From the NCBI GenBank assembly GCA_947627135.1, contig CANQUV010000003.1, positions 1 through 64,000 of the forward strand: a DNA stretch of 64,000 nt. The letters are read 5' to 3'. Made by a program: the position numbers and the translations under genes. The first letter of the stretch is position 1, and each line of letters starts with the position of its first letter. Positions 9,279 through 17,505 of the stretch are shown here, one piece after another. The notes beneath the pieces were generated by a model. It saw only the letters and a program-made list of their open reading frames with translations. It did no database searches and was not told the DNA's origin. Source of the stretch: an uncultured Clostridia bacterium. Its GTDB lineage: Bacteria > Bacillota > Clostridia > Oscillospirales > Acutalibacteraceae.

Positions 9279-9295
9279 AATAAAAGGATGGTAAT

Positions 9296-10096
9296 ATGAA
9301 AAAAATCGGTTTTATAGGCGCAGGCAATATGGCAACTGCAATTATTAAAGGACTTATTTCCAATAAAGCAGTTGAAGCAAAAAATGTAAATGTGTTTGAT
9401 TTAGATAAAGAAAAGCTAAATCTGATGGCTAAAAAGGGAATAAATGCACTTTCAAGTTCCAAAGAAGTTGCAGAAAAAAGCGAAATCATTGTACTTGCTG
9501 TGAAACCCCAGAATTACAGCGAGGTTTTGCAGGAACTTAAAGAGGCGGTAAATGAAACAAAAATTATAGTTTCAATTGCGGCAGGTATTTCTATTTCTTA
9601 TGTAAGAAATGAGATTTCATGTAATTGTCCAATGGTAAGAGTAATGCCAAATACACCTTTATTACTGGGTAAGGGAGCAACAGCTCTTTGTCCGTCGGAA
9701 AATATTTCATCCGACGATTTTGAAACAATAAAAAATATGTTTGCATTAAGTGGAACGGTAGAAGTTTTTACTGAAGACCACATGAATGAAATTATTTCCG
9801 TAAACGGAAGTTCACCTGCATACATTTATCTTTTTGCAAAGGTTATGGCAGACTATGCAAAATCCTGCAATATTGATTACGATAAGGCGATGAACTTAAT
9901 TTGCGCAACTTTAGAGGGAAGTGCCGAAATGTTACGCAGCAGCGGCGACAGCGCTGAAACCCTGATTGAAAAGGTAAGCTCGAAGGGCGGAACAACAATT
10001 GAGGCATTAAATAAACTTCGTGAATATAAATTTGAAGAAGCGATCACACAGGCGATGAAGGCCTGTACGAAAAGGGCAGAAGAGCTAGGTAAATAA
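9296..10096 (+). CDS. proC: Pyrroline-5-carboxylate reductase
   Basis: ProC reduces 1-pyrroline-5-carboxylate to proline with NAD(P)H, the last step of proline synthesis, in the cytoplasm. The 266-residue length is normal. The N-terminal Rossmann motif is IGFIGAGNMATAI. The family motifs MPNTP and the C-terminal signature KGGTTIEAL are intact. AAAGGATG precedes the ATG. It follows the wall-hydrolase gene closely, so it may be read from the same transcript, although the functions are unrelated. Confidence 0.95.
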   Translation: MKKIGFIGAGNMATAIIKGLISNKAVEAKNVNVFDLDKEKLNLMAKKGINALSSSKEVAEKSEIIVLAVKPQNYSEVLQELKEAVNETKIIVSIAAGISISYVRNEISCNCPMVRVMPNTPLLLGKGATALCPSENISSDDFETIKNMFALSGTVEVFTEDHMNEIISVNGSSPAYIYLFAKVMADYAKSCNIDYDKAMNLICATLEGSAEMLRSSGDSAETLIEKVSSKGGTTIEALNKLREYKFEEAITQAMKACTKRAEELGK

Positions 10097-10168
10097 TCAT
10101 ATTTAAGAATCCTTGAGCATAATTTTATGTAGGACAAACATAAAAGAGTTGTGAAAGGAACAATAAAT

Positions 10169-10846
10169 ATGAAAGCAATATTTTTTTCATTAAATAAAAT
10201 CAAACCGAATATAAGCGGAAATTTTAGACATTATAGTAATTTCAGCTTGAAAGTATTTTTTAAAAAATACGGTATAATTGCTTTTTTTACGGTATCTTTA
10301 TTGATGGGAATGTTTTTTGGAGTAATATATGCCAAAGGAGCGACAGATACTCTGTATAAAGGCTTGGACTTTCTGTTTACAACAAATTTAAACGCAAGGC
10401 TTACGCAAGATTTTTTTGAAACCTTTTCTGCTTGTTTTGCGTCTGATTTTGTGTTTATGACTGCAATATTTTTATTAGGAGTAACACCTTGGGGAATGCC
10501 TTTCATACCCATTGTTTGTGCTTTTAAGGGATTCGGAACAGGACTTTCAGGAGGTTTTTTGGTAGAAAGTTATTCATTATCAGGTTTTTTCTTTTACTTA
10601 GTTGTACTTCTGCCGGGAGTATTTGCATTTTGCCTTGTTCTTTTAACGCAAAGCAATTTGGCTTTTTATAATTCAAAAAAGATTTTTATAACCTTGTTTA
10701 CTGATAATCAAAATAAAATTATACCCAGGGCAACTATGTTATATTATTTGCAAAAAAGTTTAACACTTTTTATAATAACACTGGGATGTGCAGTTTTAGA
10801 TACTTTTTTTTGGTGTTTGATCTCACCCTTATTTGGACTTGTTTGA
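10169..10846 (+). CDS. Stage II sporulation protein M-like membrane protein
   Basis: This protein has 225 residues and about five to six membrane segments. The central stretch GVTPWGMPFIPIVCAFKGFGTGLSGGFL matches the pattern of SpoIIM/DUF95 proteins, which support engulfment and forespore membrane remodelling. It is a plausible sporulation gene, but generic SpoIIM-fold proteins also exist outside sporulation. The start is the ATG after AAAGGAAC, 6 codons inside the ORF-track GTG start. It is followed 23 bases later by another membrane protein gene. Confidence 0.65.
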   Translation: MKAIFFSLNKIKPNISGNFRHYSNFSLKVFFKKYGIIAFFTVSLLMGMFFGVIYAKGATDTLYKGLDFLFTTNLNARLTQDFFETFSACFASDFVFMTAIFLLGVTPWGMPFIPIVCAFKGFGTGLSGGFLVESYSLSGFFFYLVVLLPGVFAFCLVLLTQSNLAFYNSKKIFITLFTDNQNKIIPRATMLYYLQKSLTLFIITLGCAVLDTFFWCLISPLFGLV

Positions 10847-10869
10847 AAATATAAAATAGGAGATATAGA

Positions 10870-11835
10870 ATGGCGGATACAGAAAAAACTAAATTAGGTA
10901 TTACAAAATTTTTTACTGCATATTTTAAAAACTTTTCTAAAATCATTTATGCAAATGTGATTTTTGCGGTACCGCTTGTAATATTTTTTATGTTGTTTTA
11001 CTTTTTAGGACAAGCAATAAATTTTAAAAATATAATTATTTTATGTCTTACTGTAATTTTTGTTATGCCCTTCTATGCAGGACTCACCCTTGTTACCAGA
11101 AATATGGTAAGAGGAGATGATTACATTCCGGTTTTTAAAACATTTTTAAAAGGAATAAAAGAAAACGGTCTGATATTTCTTTTGCATGGAGCAGTACTTT
11201 ACTGCGCAATACTGTTCAGTTATTTTTCAATTATGCTTTACGGCAATCTTGCACAACAAAATACAATGTTTTATGCAGTAATGATTTTGTGTATAATAGT
11301 GTCGATTTTATTTTTGTTTATGTTTTTTAATCTCCCATTAATGACGGTTACTTTTGATATTTCAATAAAAGATACCTATAAAAACTGTGCGTTAATGACT
11401 TTTGGCGAAATTAAAAATAATTTTTTGGCGCTAATCGGTGTATTTTTATTGGGGATTTTCTGCCTTTCTTTTTTAATTGTCAGCGGTACTGCATTGTGGG
11501 TAATTATACTTACAATTCTTTTTGTTGTATGCTTAGTACCTGCATCAATGTCTTTTATTATTAACTATGCTGAATATAAAGATATGATGAATTTACTTGT
11601 TTCCAAAGAGCAGAGAAAACATGAAATTGAAAGAGAAATTCTTTATAAGAAAAATCCCAACTTAAAAAAACAGGACGAAGCAAGAAAATTCAGAGATGAT
11701 TTTTCTGATGTTGTAATTGATGAAAATGAAGACGGAGACGAATATATTTTTCACAACGGTAAAATGGTGAAAAGAAGCGTACTGATTAAACAAATGAAAG
11801 CAGCCGGTGAAATCATTGATAAAAAGGAAGAATAA
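10870..11835 (+). CDS. YesL/DUF624-like membrane protein
   Basis: This is a 321-residue protein with about six transmembrane segments in the first 230 residues and a charged cytoplasmic tail (about 240-321) rich in Lys/Glu. The opening KLGITKFFTAYFKNFSKIIYANVIFAVP and the spacing of membrane segments recall YesL/DUF624 proteins of unknown function. TAGGAGATATAGA precedes the ATG. The 3' end overlaps the next ORF by 29 bases. There is no transport or catalytic motif. Confidence 0.6.
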   Translation: MADTEKTKLGITKFFTAYFKNFSKIIYANVIFAVPLVIFFMLFYFLGQAINFKNIIILCLTVIFVMPFYAGLTLVTRNMVRGDDYIPVFKTFLKGIKENGLIFLLHGAVLYCAILFSYFSIMLYGNLAQQNTMFYAVMILCIIVSILFLFMFFNLPLMTVTFDISIKDTYKNCALMTFGEIKNNFLALIGVFLLGIFCLSFLIVSGTALWVIILTILFVVCLVPASMSFIINYAEYKDMMNLLVSKEQRKHEIEREILYKKNPNLKKQDEARKFRDDFSDVVIDENEDGDEYIFHNGKMVKRSVLIKQMKAAGEIIDKKEE

Positions 11836-12352
11836 TAAAGAGTATAAATCAAATAAATCTATAATACTTTTAAGCATAATTTTTGCATTAATACTTGTTG
11901 CAGCAACAGTAATAGCATATTATATGTTTGGTTTAAATTCAAATAGTATTTCAGATAATAACTCACCTGATAGTATTCAAAGAGATTTGTCAGAAATTAC
12001 CTTGTCTGATACGGATTCATCTGATACAGAAGAAGTTTCTTTTTATACTTCATACAAACCTTATAAAGCTATTGAATCTGAAACAACTAAAGAGATTTCT
12101 CTTGCAACTGTTTTCGGAAGTGCATACAGTCAATACGGAGGAGAACTTAAGCTTAATGAAGATAATACATTCAGTCTTTATGTAGGTATAAGCAACAGTG
12201 ATGATTCTAAGGGAACATTTAATTTAGAGGATAATAAAATAAAAGCAACATTTAACAACGGGGAAGAAAAAGAATTTTTAATTTCAAATGAAAACGGAGC
12301 AACAGTTATTATGGTTCCAATGGGACTTTACAATATATACTTTAAACCATAG
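11807..12352 (+). CDS. Membrane-anchored protein with lipocalin-like extracellular domain (paralogue 1)
   Basis: This is a 181-residue unrecognised protein. A basic N-terminus is followed by one membrane segment (about 18-42), a Ser/Asp-rich linker, and a beta-rich domain (about 100-181, YGGELKLNEDNTFSLYVG...). That domain aligns by eye with the next gene's domain (QYRGSLTFNNDGTFEIWL...). The start is uncertain: GTG at 11807 overlaps the upstream gene and has only a weak ribosome site; a TTG 3 codons later is an alternative. The domain type is typical of DUF5640/lipocalin-like modules. Confidence 0.55.
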   Translation: MKSLIKRKNNKEYKSNKSIILLSIIFALILVAATVIAYYMFGLNSNSISDNNSPDSIQRDLSEITLSDTDSSDTEEVSFYTSYKPYKAIESETTKEISLATVFGSAYSQYGGELKLNEDNTFSLYVGISNSDDSKGTFNLEDNKIKATFNNGEEKEFLISNENGATVIMVPMGLYNIYFKP

Positions 12353-12362
12353 GTGAGATGCC

Positions 12363-12860
12363 GTGAGCAAAAATAAAAAGAAAATAAAGATAGATGTTAA
12401 TAAAAAAAACACAAAGATTAAAAAATCATATAAAAATAAAGTAATAATAGGAACGGTAATAGGGATTTTGATTATTGCGGCAATAATTGTGTTGGCAGTA
12501 GTTTTTTCAAAAAATCCCAATGCAGAGTTAACAGATAAAACATGGACAAGTTATATTGCTTATGATTCCGGTAATAATGAAGTAGATATTTCGAATGTTT
12601 ATAATAATAATTATACTCAATATCGGGGAAGCCTTACATTTAATAACGACGGAACATTTGAAATATGGCTGACTGCCGGTGACCCCGACGACGGAACTCA
12701 TAAAGGTATATATACTTATAAAGACGGGGTTATAAATGTTCAGTATGATTCCGGAGAAAAGGCGGAATTTCAGGTATCGAAAGGTGAAGACGATAAAATT
12801 CTTTATATTGTTGTGCCATATACAAATGATAATGATACTTACAGCGTATATTTTAATTAA
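12363..12860 (+). CDS. Membrane-anchored protein with lipocalin-like extracellular domain (paralogue 2)
   Basis: This 165-residue protein has a very Lys-rich cytoplasmic N-terminus (about 1-27), one membrane segment (about 28-48) and an extracellular beta domain with TSYIAYDSGN and GTHKGIYTYKDG. It is similar in architecture and sequence to the gene just upstream, indicating tandem duplication. The GTG start is preceded by AGGTGAG. The function is unknown. A strong terminator follows 26 bases after the stop. Confidence 0.6.
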   Translation: MSKNKKKIKIDVNKKNTKIKKSYKNKVIIGTVIGILIIAAIIVLAVVFSKNPNAELTDKTWTSYIAYDSGNNEVDISNVYNNNYTQYRGSLTFNNDGTFEIWLTAGDPDDGTHKGIYTYKDGVINVQYDSGEKAEFQVSKGEDDKILYIVVPYTNDNDTYSVYFN

Positions 12861-12886
12861 AAATATAATAAAAGAAACATCATATA

Positions 12887-12916
12887 AAAAGGGGCAGATT
12901 TTAATCTGCCCCTTTT
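12887..12916 (+). terminator. Rho-independent terminator
   Basis: A 14-bp perfect stem AAAAGGGGCAGATT / AATCTGCCCCTTTT with a 2-base loop ends in TTTT. It closes the 10.2-12.9 kb membrane-protein operon and could also serve the convergent minus-strand genes. Confidence 0.85.
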
Positions 12917-12976
12917 AAAAATTACGGTTACAATCCTTATAGTGAATTAATAAAGCTTTTGTTTTTTCTGTTAAGT

Positions 12977-13207
12977 CTACGGTTTTTCAATAAACCATCT
13001 GTTATCATCAAGGTATAAATATCTTAAATGATTTCCTATTCTGCAAGTATATCTTAATCCTGTTCCGCCGGATTTTAATGACGCCGAATATCTTACATCG
13101 GTAACTCTGTCAATTTCAAATTTTCTTCCGTCATCCCAAATAATAGAAAGAGGAAGAAGATTGCCGTCAGTGTCAAATTTAGCTTCTACGCTTACAAACT
13201 GTTTCAT
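12977..13207 (-). CDS. Small conserved protein downstream of Y-family polymerase
   Basis: This 76-residue protein is preceded by AAGGAG. It looks like a compact beta-rich domain (IIWDDGRKFEIDRV ... RYLYLDDNRWFIEKP). Its position 29 bases downstream of an SOS-type Y-family polymerase recalls the DUF6504-like proteins that accompany such polymerases in other genomes. That link is inference; no catalytic residues are evident. It should be co-induced with the polymerase by DNA damage. Confidence 0.65.
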   Translation of the reverse strand: MKQFVSVEAKFDTDGNLLPLSIIWDDGRKFEIDRVTDVRYSASLKSGGTGLRYTCRIGNHLRYLYLDDNRWFIEKP

Positions 13208-13236
13208 TTAGTTGTTCTCCTTTAATCTTATCTAAA

Positions 13237-14628
13237 TCAGAAAAATCCCACAGGGTGTACCGTATGGTCATCATAAGGATTAAAATGTGATAATTCAGGG
13301 TCTTTTAGTAAATTAGCCGTCATCAGGCTGTAATTTCCGAATCTTCTTTTTAATACATCTATTGTTTTATCAAGAGCTTCCAGCTTATGTTTTTTATTTT
13401 CATCATTAAAAAAACTTATTTGATAGGGCATATTATCGCCCGAAAAATCAGATAATGAAATTCCTAAACTTCTTATAGGTGCACTCCAGCTGTAACTTCT
13501 GTAAAAAAGCCTTAATGCACTTTCGGTAATTTGTTTTGTTATATTTGTTGGAGTATCAAAAGTCATCTGTCTGTTGGAACTCATTAAAAACTTATCTCTT
13601 ATGGTAATTTGCAAGGTTCTGGCTTTAAACCCGTTTGCTCTTAATCTTCTGCAAACACAATCACATAGTACAGTCATAACGGATTTTACATCTTCAAAAT
13701 TATTTAAATCTCTGGGAGTAGTAGTGGAATTTCCAATGGATTTAACAGTATCCTGCTCGTTTATTTTGGCAACAGGAGAAGTGTCATATCCGTTTGCAAA
13801 CGCCCATAAAACATCACCCCATTTTCCAAAACTGTATCTTAAGGTTTCAATGGGAGTGTTGGCAATTTCACCTATGGTATAAATTCCTAAAGAATTCATT
13901 TTTTTCTTTGTAGCTTTCCCCACATATAAAAGGTCTTGTGCCGGACTGTTCCATACAATATCCTTGTAGTTTTCTTTATTGATAACGGTAATTGCATCAG
14001 GCTTTTTGTAATCGCTTCCGAATTTTGAAAAAATCTTATTAAAGCTTACTCCTATACTTACGGTAATTCCCAATTCTTTTTTTATTCTTTGATTTATTTC
14101 CTTGGCAATATATTCACCTTTTCCTATAAATCTTTCACTGTCTGTAACATCTATCCATGCCTCGTCAAGACCAAATCCCTCAATTCTGTCTGAATATTCC
14201 GAATATAGTTTTCTGGTCATATTTGAAAAGCGCCTATATAAATCAAAATGAGGCTCAATAGTAATAAGTTCAGGACATTTATTTTTAGCCTGCCATATAG
14301 GTTCTCCTGTTTTAACACCAAACTTTTTTGCAATTTCATTTTTTGTAAGAATAATTCCGTGTCTGTTTTCAGGATTTCCGCTTACAGCTACCGGTTTGTT
14401 TCTTATATCGGGATTATAAAGGCATTCAACGCTTGCGTAAAAGCAGTTGCAGTCGCTGTGGAGAATTACTCTTCGTCTTTTATCATTTCCGATTTTTTCA
14501 TAAACTCCTTTTTGGAGAGAAAAAATAGAAGATTGTGTGTTTTCTTTCTTACTTGTTTTAGAATGATTTATATTTTTGTTTGTATCCTTATTTAATTGTT
14601 CATCTGTATTTTTATTATATTCTTTCAT
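13237..14628 (-). CDS. dinB: Y-family DNA polymerase (Pol IV/UmuC type)
   Basis: This is a translesion polymerase of 463 residues. Catalytic motifs are HSDCNCFYASVE (first metal Asp) and GLDEAWIDVT (Asp-Glu pair). The little-finger region extends to about 430, and YQISFF near there resembles a beta-clamp-binding motif. The N-terminus carries an unusual polar extension of about 50 residues (Asn/Lys/Asp rich). I start at the internal Met after GAGATG, 22 codons inside the ORF-track start, because the longer form would begin inside the -35 promoter element. Two LexA-type boxes cover the promoter, so it should be SOS-inducible. A small gene follows in the same operon. Confidence 0.88.
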   Translation of the reverse strand: MKEYNKNTDEQLNKDTNKNINHSKTSKKENTQSSIFSLQKGVYEKIGNDKRRRVILHSDCNCFYASVECLYNPDIRNKPVAVSGNPENRHGIILTKNEIAKKFGVKTGEPIWQAKNKCPELITIEPHFDLYRRFSNMTRKLYSEYSDRIEGFGLDEAWIDVTDSERFIGKGEYIAKEINQRIKKELGITVSIGVSFNKIFSKFGSDYKKPDAITVINKENYKDIVWNSPAQDLLYVGKATKKKMNSLGIYTIGEIANTPIETLRYSFGKWGDVLWAFANGYDTSPVAKINEQDTVKSIGNSTTTPRDLNNFEDVKSVMTVLCDCVCRRLRANGFKARTLQITIRDKFLMSSNRQMTFDTPTNITKQITESALRLFYRSYSWSAPIRSLGISLSDFSGDNMPYQISFFNDENKKHKLEALDKTIDVLKRRFGNYSLMTANLLKDPELSHFNPYDDHTVHPVGFF

Positions 14629-14638
14629 AATATCATCT

Positions 14639-14694
14639 CGAACAAATGTTTTATATTTTAAAATAATTATAGAACAAATGTTTCTGAAAGTCAA
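14639..14694 (-). promoter_or_regulatory. SOS promoter with two LexA boxes
   Basis: On the minus strand TTGACT, 17 bases, TATAAT form the polymerase promoter (14666-14694). One LexA/DinR-type box, GAACAAATGTTTC (14672-14684), fills the spacer. A second, CGAACAAATGTTTT (14639-14652), lies 33 bp downstream between the transcription start and the gene. Both match the Firmicutes CGAAC-N4-GTTCG pattern with one or two changes. Confidence 0.8.
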
Positions 14695-14704
14695 CAGTGA
14701 AAAT

Positions 14705-14732
14705 TTGACAATATATGAAATAATGTTATAAT
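14705..14732 (+). promoter_or_regulatory. Promoter of the histidine phosphatase gene
   Basis: TTGACA, a 16-base spacer and TATAAT, followed by AGGAGGA before the ATG. It is divergent from the SOS promoter, and its -35 lies about 20 bp from the nearer LexA box. Confidence 0.7.
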
Positions 14733-14755
14733 AAAAAAATTCAGGAGGAATTAAT

Positions 14756-15334
14756 ATGACACAAATATATTTTGTAAGGCATGCTCAACCCGACTATAAA
14801 TGGAAAGATGATATGACAAGGCCTTTAACGCAGGAGGGTAAAAAGGACAGTAAAAAAGTAAATAAAAAGTTATATTCTATTGACCTGAATTATGTTGTAT
14901 CAAGTCCTTATAAAAGAAGTATAGATACGATAAAAGAATGTGCAGATTATCATAATATTAATATTGTTACCGATAAAAGATTCAGAGAAAGAGAAAGCGG
15001 AGAAAACGGTAATAATTTTGTGCAGTTTCAGAAAAGATGGTCAAATTTTGATTACCATGAAACGGGAGGAGAATCATTAAGGTCTGTACAAAACAGGAAT
15101 ATAGAAGCATTATTTGAAATTTTAGATAAACATAATAATGAAAGGATTTTATTAGGAACACACGGTACGGCATTGAGTACAATATTGAATTATTATGACA
15201 GAGAATATAATGTAAATAATTATTTAAGAATGATAGATTTTATGCCATATATAATAAAACTTGATTTTAACGGCAGAGAATGTATAGGAAAAGAAGAAAT
15301 TTTAATTATAAAAAAAGAGTATAAAAAACCTTAA
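14756..15334 (+). CDS. Histidine phosphatase family protein
   Basis: This 192-residue cytoplasmic protein is of the phosphoglycerate-mutase-like superfamily. The catalytic RH motif is FVRHAQPDYKW, the second Arg is in SSPYKRSIDT, and the later catalytic His is in LGTHGTALS. These support phosphatase chemistry on a phosphohistidine intermediate; the substrate is unknown. A CAGGAGGA site sits 7 bases before the ATG. It is divergent from the SOS polymerase. Confidence 0.85.
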   Translation: MTQIYFVRHAQPDYKWKDDMTRPLTQEGKKDSKKVNKKLYSIDLNYVVSSPYKRSIDTIKECADYHNINIVTDKRFRERESGENGNNFVQFQKRWSNFDYHETGGESLRSVQNRNIEALFEILDKHNNERILLGTHGTALSTILNYYDREYNVNNYLRMIDFMPYIIKLDFNGRECIGKEEILIIKKEYKKP

Positions 15335-15368
15335 AAATAATTGTGCAAAAATATAAAAGAAAATAGAA

Positions 15369-15399
15369 AAGGCCGGATCATAAAAATGAACCAGCCTCT
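15369..15399 (-). terminator. Terminator between convergent genes
   Basis: An imperfect stem AGGCCGGATCAT / ATGAACCAGCCT with a 4-base loop. On the minus strand it is followed by CCTTTTCTATTTT, so it best fits the end of the phosphosugar mutase gene, but it may act both ways. Confidence 0.55.
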
Positions 15400-15425
15400 T
15401 AAATTATAAAATTTACTTTCAGTTA

Positions 15426-17147
15426 TTATTTAAGTCCTAAATCGTTTTCCATAGCTTTTGCAAGCTTATCGGTAATATTTTTAGCTTCAGTTTTATCTTT
15501 ACCAACAGCAGTAATGTAAAGCTTAATCTTTGGCTCTGTACCGCTGGGTCTAACAATGACTGCATTGTTACCCTCAAGATTAAATTGAATAACATTTGAT
15601 TTAGGAAGATCAATAACAGTTTCTGTATTATTTTTAAGATCTTTTTCAACGCTCAAATTGTAGTCGGCAGTTTTAACCACCTTATAGTCACTAATAATTG
15701 TGGGCATCGTTTTTCTTAAATCTGACATAATATCTGCCATTTTCTGCATACCGACAGCACCATCAAATTCGTAACTTAAGGTTGTATTTTTGTAATAACC
15801 GTATTCTTCATAAATTCCGTCAATAACTTGAGCCAGGGATTTGCCCTGTTTTTTAAAGTAAGCTGCCATCTCGCAAATAAGCATGGATGCAACAACGGCG
15901 TCTTTATCCCTTACATAAGAGCCTGCAAGATAACCGTAGCTTTCTTCAAAACCGAATACATAACGGTCTTCCTCATTATTCTTTTCAAGATTAAGAATAA
16001 CTTCACCGATATACTTAAAACCTGTAAGAACGTTTTTAAGCTCACATCCGTATTTTTCGCAAATTCTATTTAAAAGAATACTTGTAACGATCGTTTTAAC
16101 AATAACAGGTTTTTTTGGAAGTGTACCGTTAGCTTTTCTTGAAGATAAAATATAATCAGAAAGCATAATTCCGTCTTCATTACCGGAAATAAGTCTGTAA
16201 CTTCCGTCGTAATCTTTTACAGCAATACCTACACGGTCAGCGTCAGGGTCGGTAGCAAGAAGTAAGTCAGGCTTTACCTTTTCACAAAGCTCAAGACCTT
16301 TCTGTAATGCTTCTTTAATTTCAGGATTAGGGTAGGGACAGGTAGTAAAATTGCCGTCGGGCATTTCTTGCTCTTTAACGATTTCTACATCTTTAATTCC
16401 AATTTCCTTTAAAATTCTTCTGACAAGCTTGTTTCCGGTGCCGTTTAAAGGTGTGTAAACAACTTTAAGATCAGCATCTTTACAAATTCCGGGATTAATT
16501 TGCTGTTCTTTTACCTTTTCAATGTAGCTGTCATATACTTCATCTGAAACATACTCAACTAATCCCTTTTCAATGGCTTCATTAAGTTCTATTATTTTAA
16601 CATCATCAAAAATGTCAAGTTTGTGGATTTCTTCGTAAACTGTATTAGCGGCAAAATCAGTCATTTGACATCCATCTTCACCGTACGCTTTGTAACCGTT
16701 ATAAGCGGCAGGGTTGTGGCTTGCAGTAATCATAATACCCGCCTGACATTTAAAGTAACGCACAAGATAGCTTAAAACGGGAGTTGGCTGAAGCTCTTTA
16801 GTAATATAAACCTTAATGCCGTTTGCGGCAAGAACCTTTGCGGCTTCAATCATAAATATATCAGCTTTAATTCTGCTGTCATGAGAAATTGCAACAGCGC
16901 CCTTTCCGTATTTATTTAATACATAATTTGCAAGTCCCTGTGTTGCGTGTCTTACAACATAAATATTCATTCTGTTAGTGCCTGCACCAATAATTCCTCT
17001 TAATCCGGCAGTACCAAATTCAAGTGATTTGTAAAATCTTTCGTAAATTTCATTATCATCGTCTTTAATGCTTTTAAGTTCATTTATAAGATCTTCATCT
17101 TCTTGAACTTTTTCACACCAAATTTTGTAAAGTTTTTTATAATCCAT
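15426..17147 (-). CDS. pgcA: Alpha-phosphoglucomutase / phosphomannomutase family enzyme
   Basis: This enzyme interconverts hexose-1- and hexose-6-phosphates in the cytoplasm and would link glycogen/starch sugars to glycolysis and cell-envelope precursors. The 573-residue length fits the PgcA-type phospho-sugar mutases. The motifs are complete: TASHNPAAYNGYK (phosphoserine loop), DPDADRVGIAV (metal loop), GFEESYGYL (sugar binding) and VRPSGTEPKIKLY (phosphate binding). GGAGGT precedes the ATG. It is monocistronic. Confidence 0.93.
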   Translation of the reverse strand: MDYKKLYKIWCEKVQEDEDLINELKSIKDDDNEIYERFYKSLEFGTAGLRGIIGAGTNRMNIYVVRHATQGLANYVLNKYGKGAVAISHDSRIKADIFMIEAAKVLAANGIKVYITKELQPTPVLSYLVRYFKCQAGIMITASHNPAAYNGYKAYGEDGCQMTDFAANTVYEEIHKLDIFDDVKIIELNEAIEKGLVEYVSDEVYDSYIEKVKEQQINPGICKDADLKVVYTPLNGTGNKLVRRILKEIGIKDVEIVKEQEMPDGNFTTCPYPNPEIKEALQKGLELCEKVKPDLLLATDPDADRVGIAVKDYDGSYRLISGNEDGIMLSDYILSSRKANGTLPKKPVIVKTIVTSILLNRICEKYGCELKNVLTGFKYIGEVILNLEKNNEEDRYVFGFEESYGYLAGSYVRDKDAVVASMLICEMAAYFKKQGKSLAQVIDGIYEEYGYYKNTTLSYEFDGAVGMQKMADIMSDLRKTMPTIISDYKVVKTADYNLSVEKDLKNNTETVIDLPKSNVIQFNLEGNNAVIVRPSGTEPKIKLYITAVGKDKTEAKNITDKLAKAMENDLGLK

Positions 17148-17432
17148 AAAATTACCTCCAAAAAGATAAAACCTAACATAAGATAAAAATTTATATTAAA
17201 AATTAAATTATAAACAAGTTAAATTAACAATTCTCATTCAGACAATAAAATATATAAATATAAATATTTAGAAATTTATTCCAAAATCCTATATATTATA
17301 TCATAAGCTTATTATTTTTACAAGATATAACATTTTCGCATAATTTTAAGTAAATATTAGTATTTTTTAAATATTATTGTTAATAATTGATAAAATTTTC
17401 ATAAGTGAATTGTGAAGGTTAAGGAAAAACAG

Positions 17433-17461
17433 TTGATTTATTAAAATAAATATAGTATTAT
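17433..17461 (+). promoter_or_regulatory. Promoter in the 358-base gap before 17506
   Basis: TTGATT, 17 bases, TATTAT lie 45 bases before the GTG start. The rest of the 17148-17505 gap is very AT-rich, and I see no other gene or RNA in it. Confidence 0.5.
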
Positions 17462-17505
17462 AAATAAGATAAATAGTAACATATAAAGAAAAGGAGGTAT
17501 CTTAA

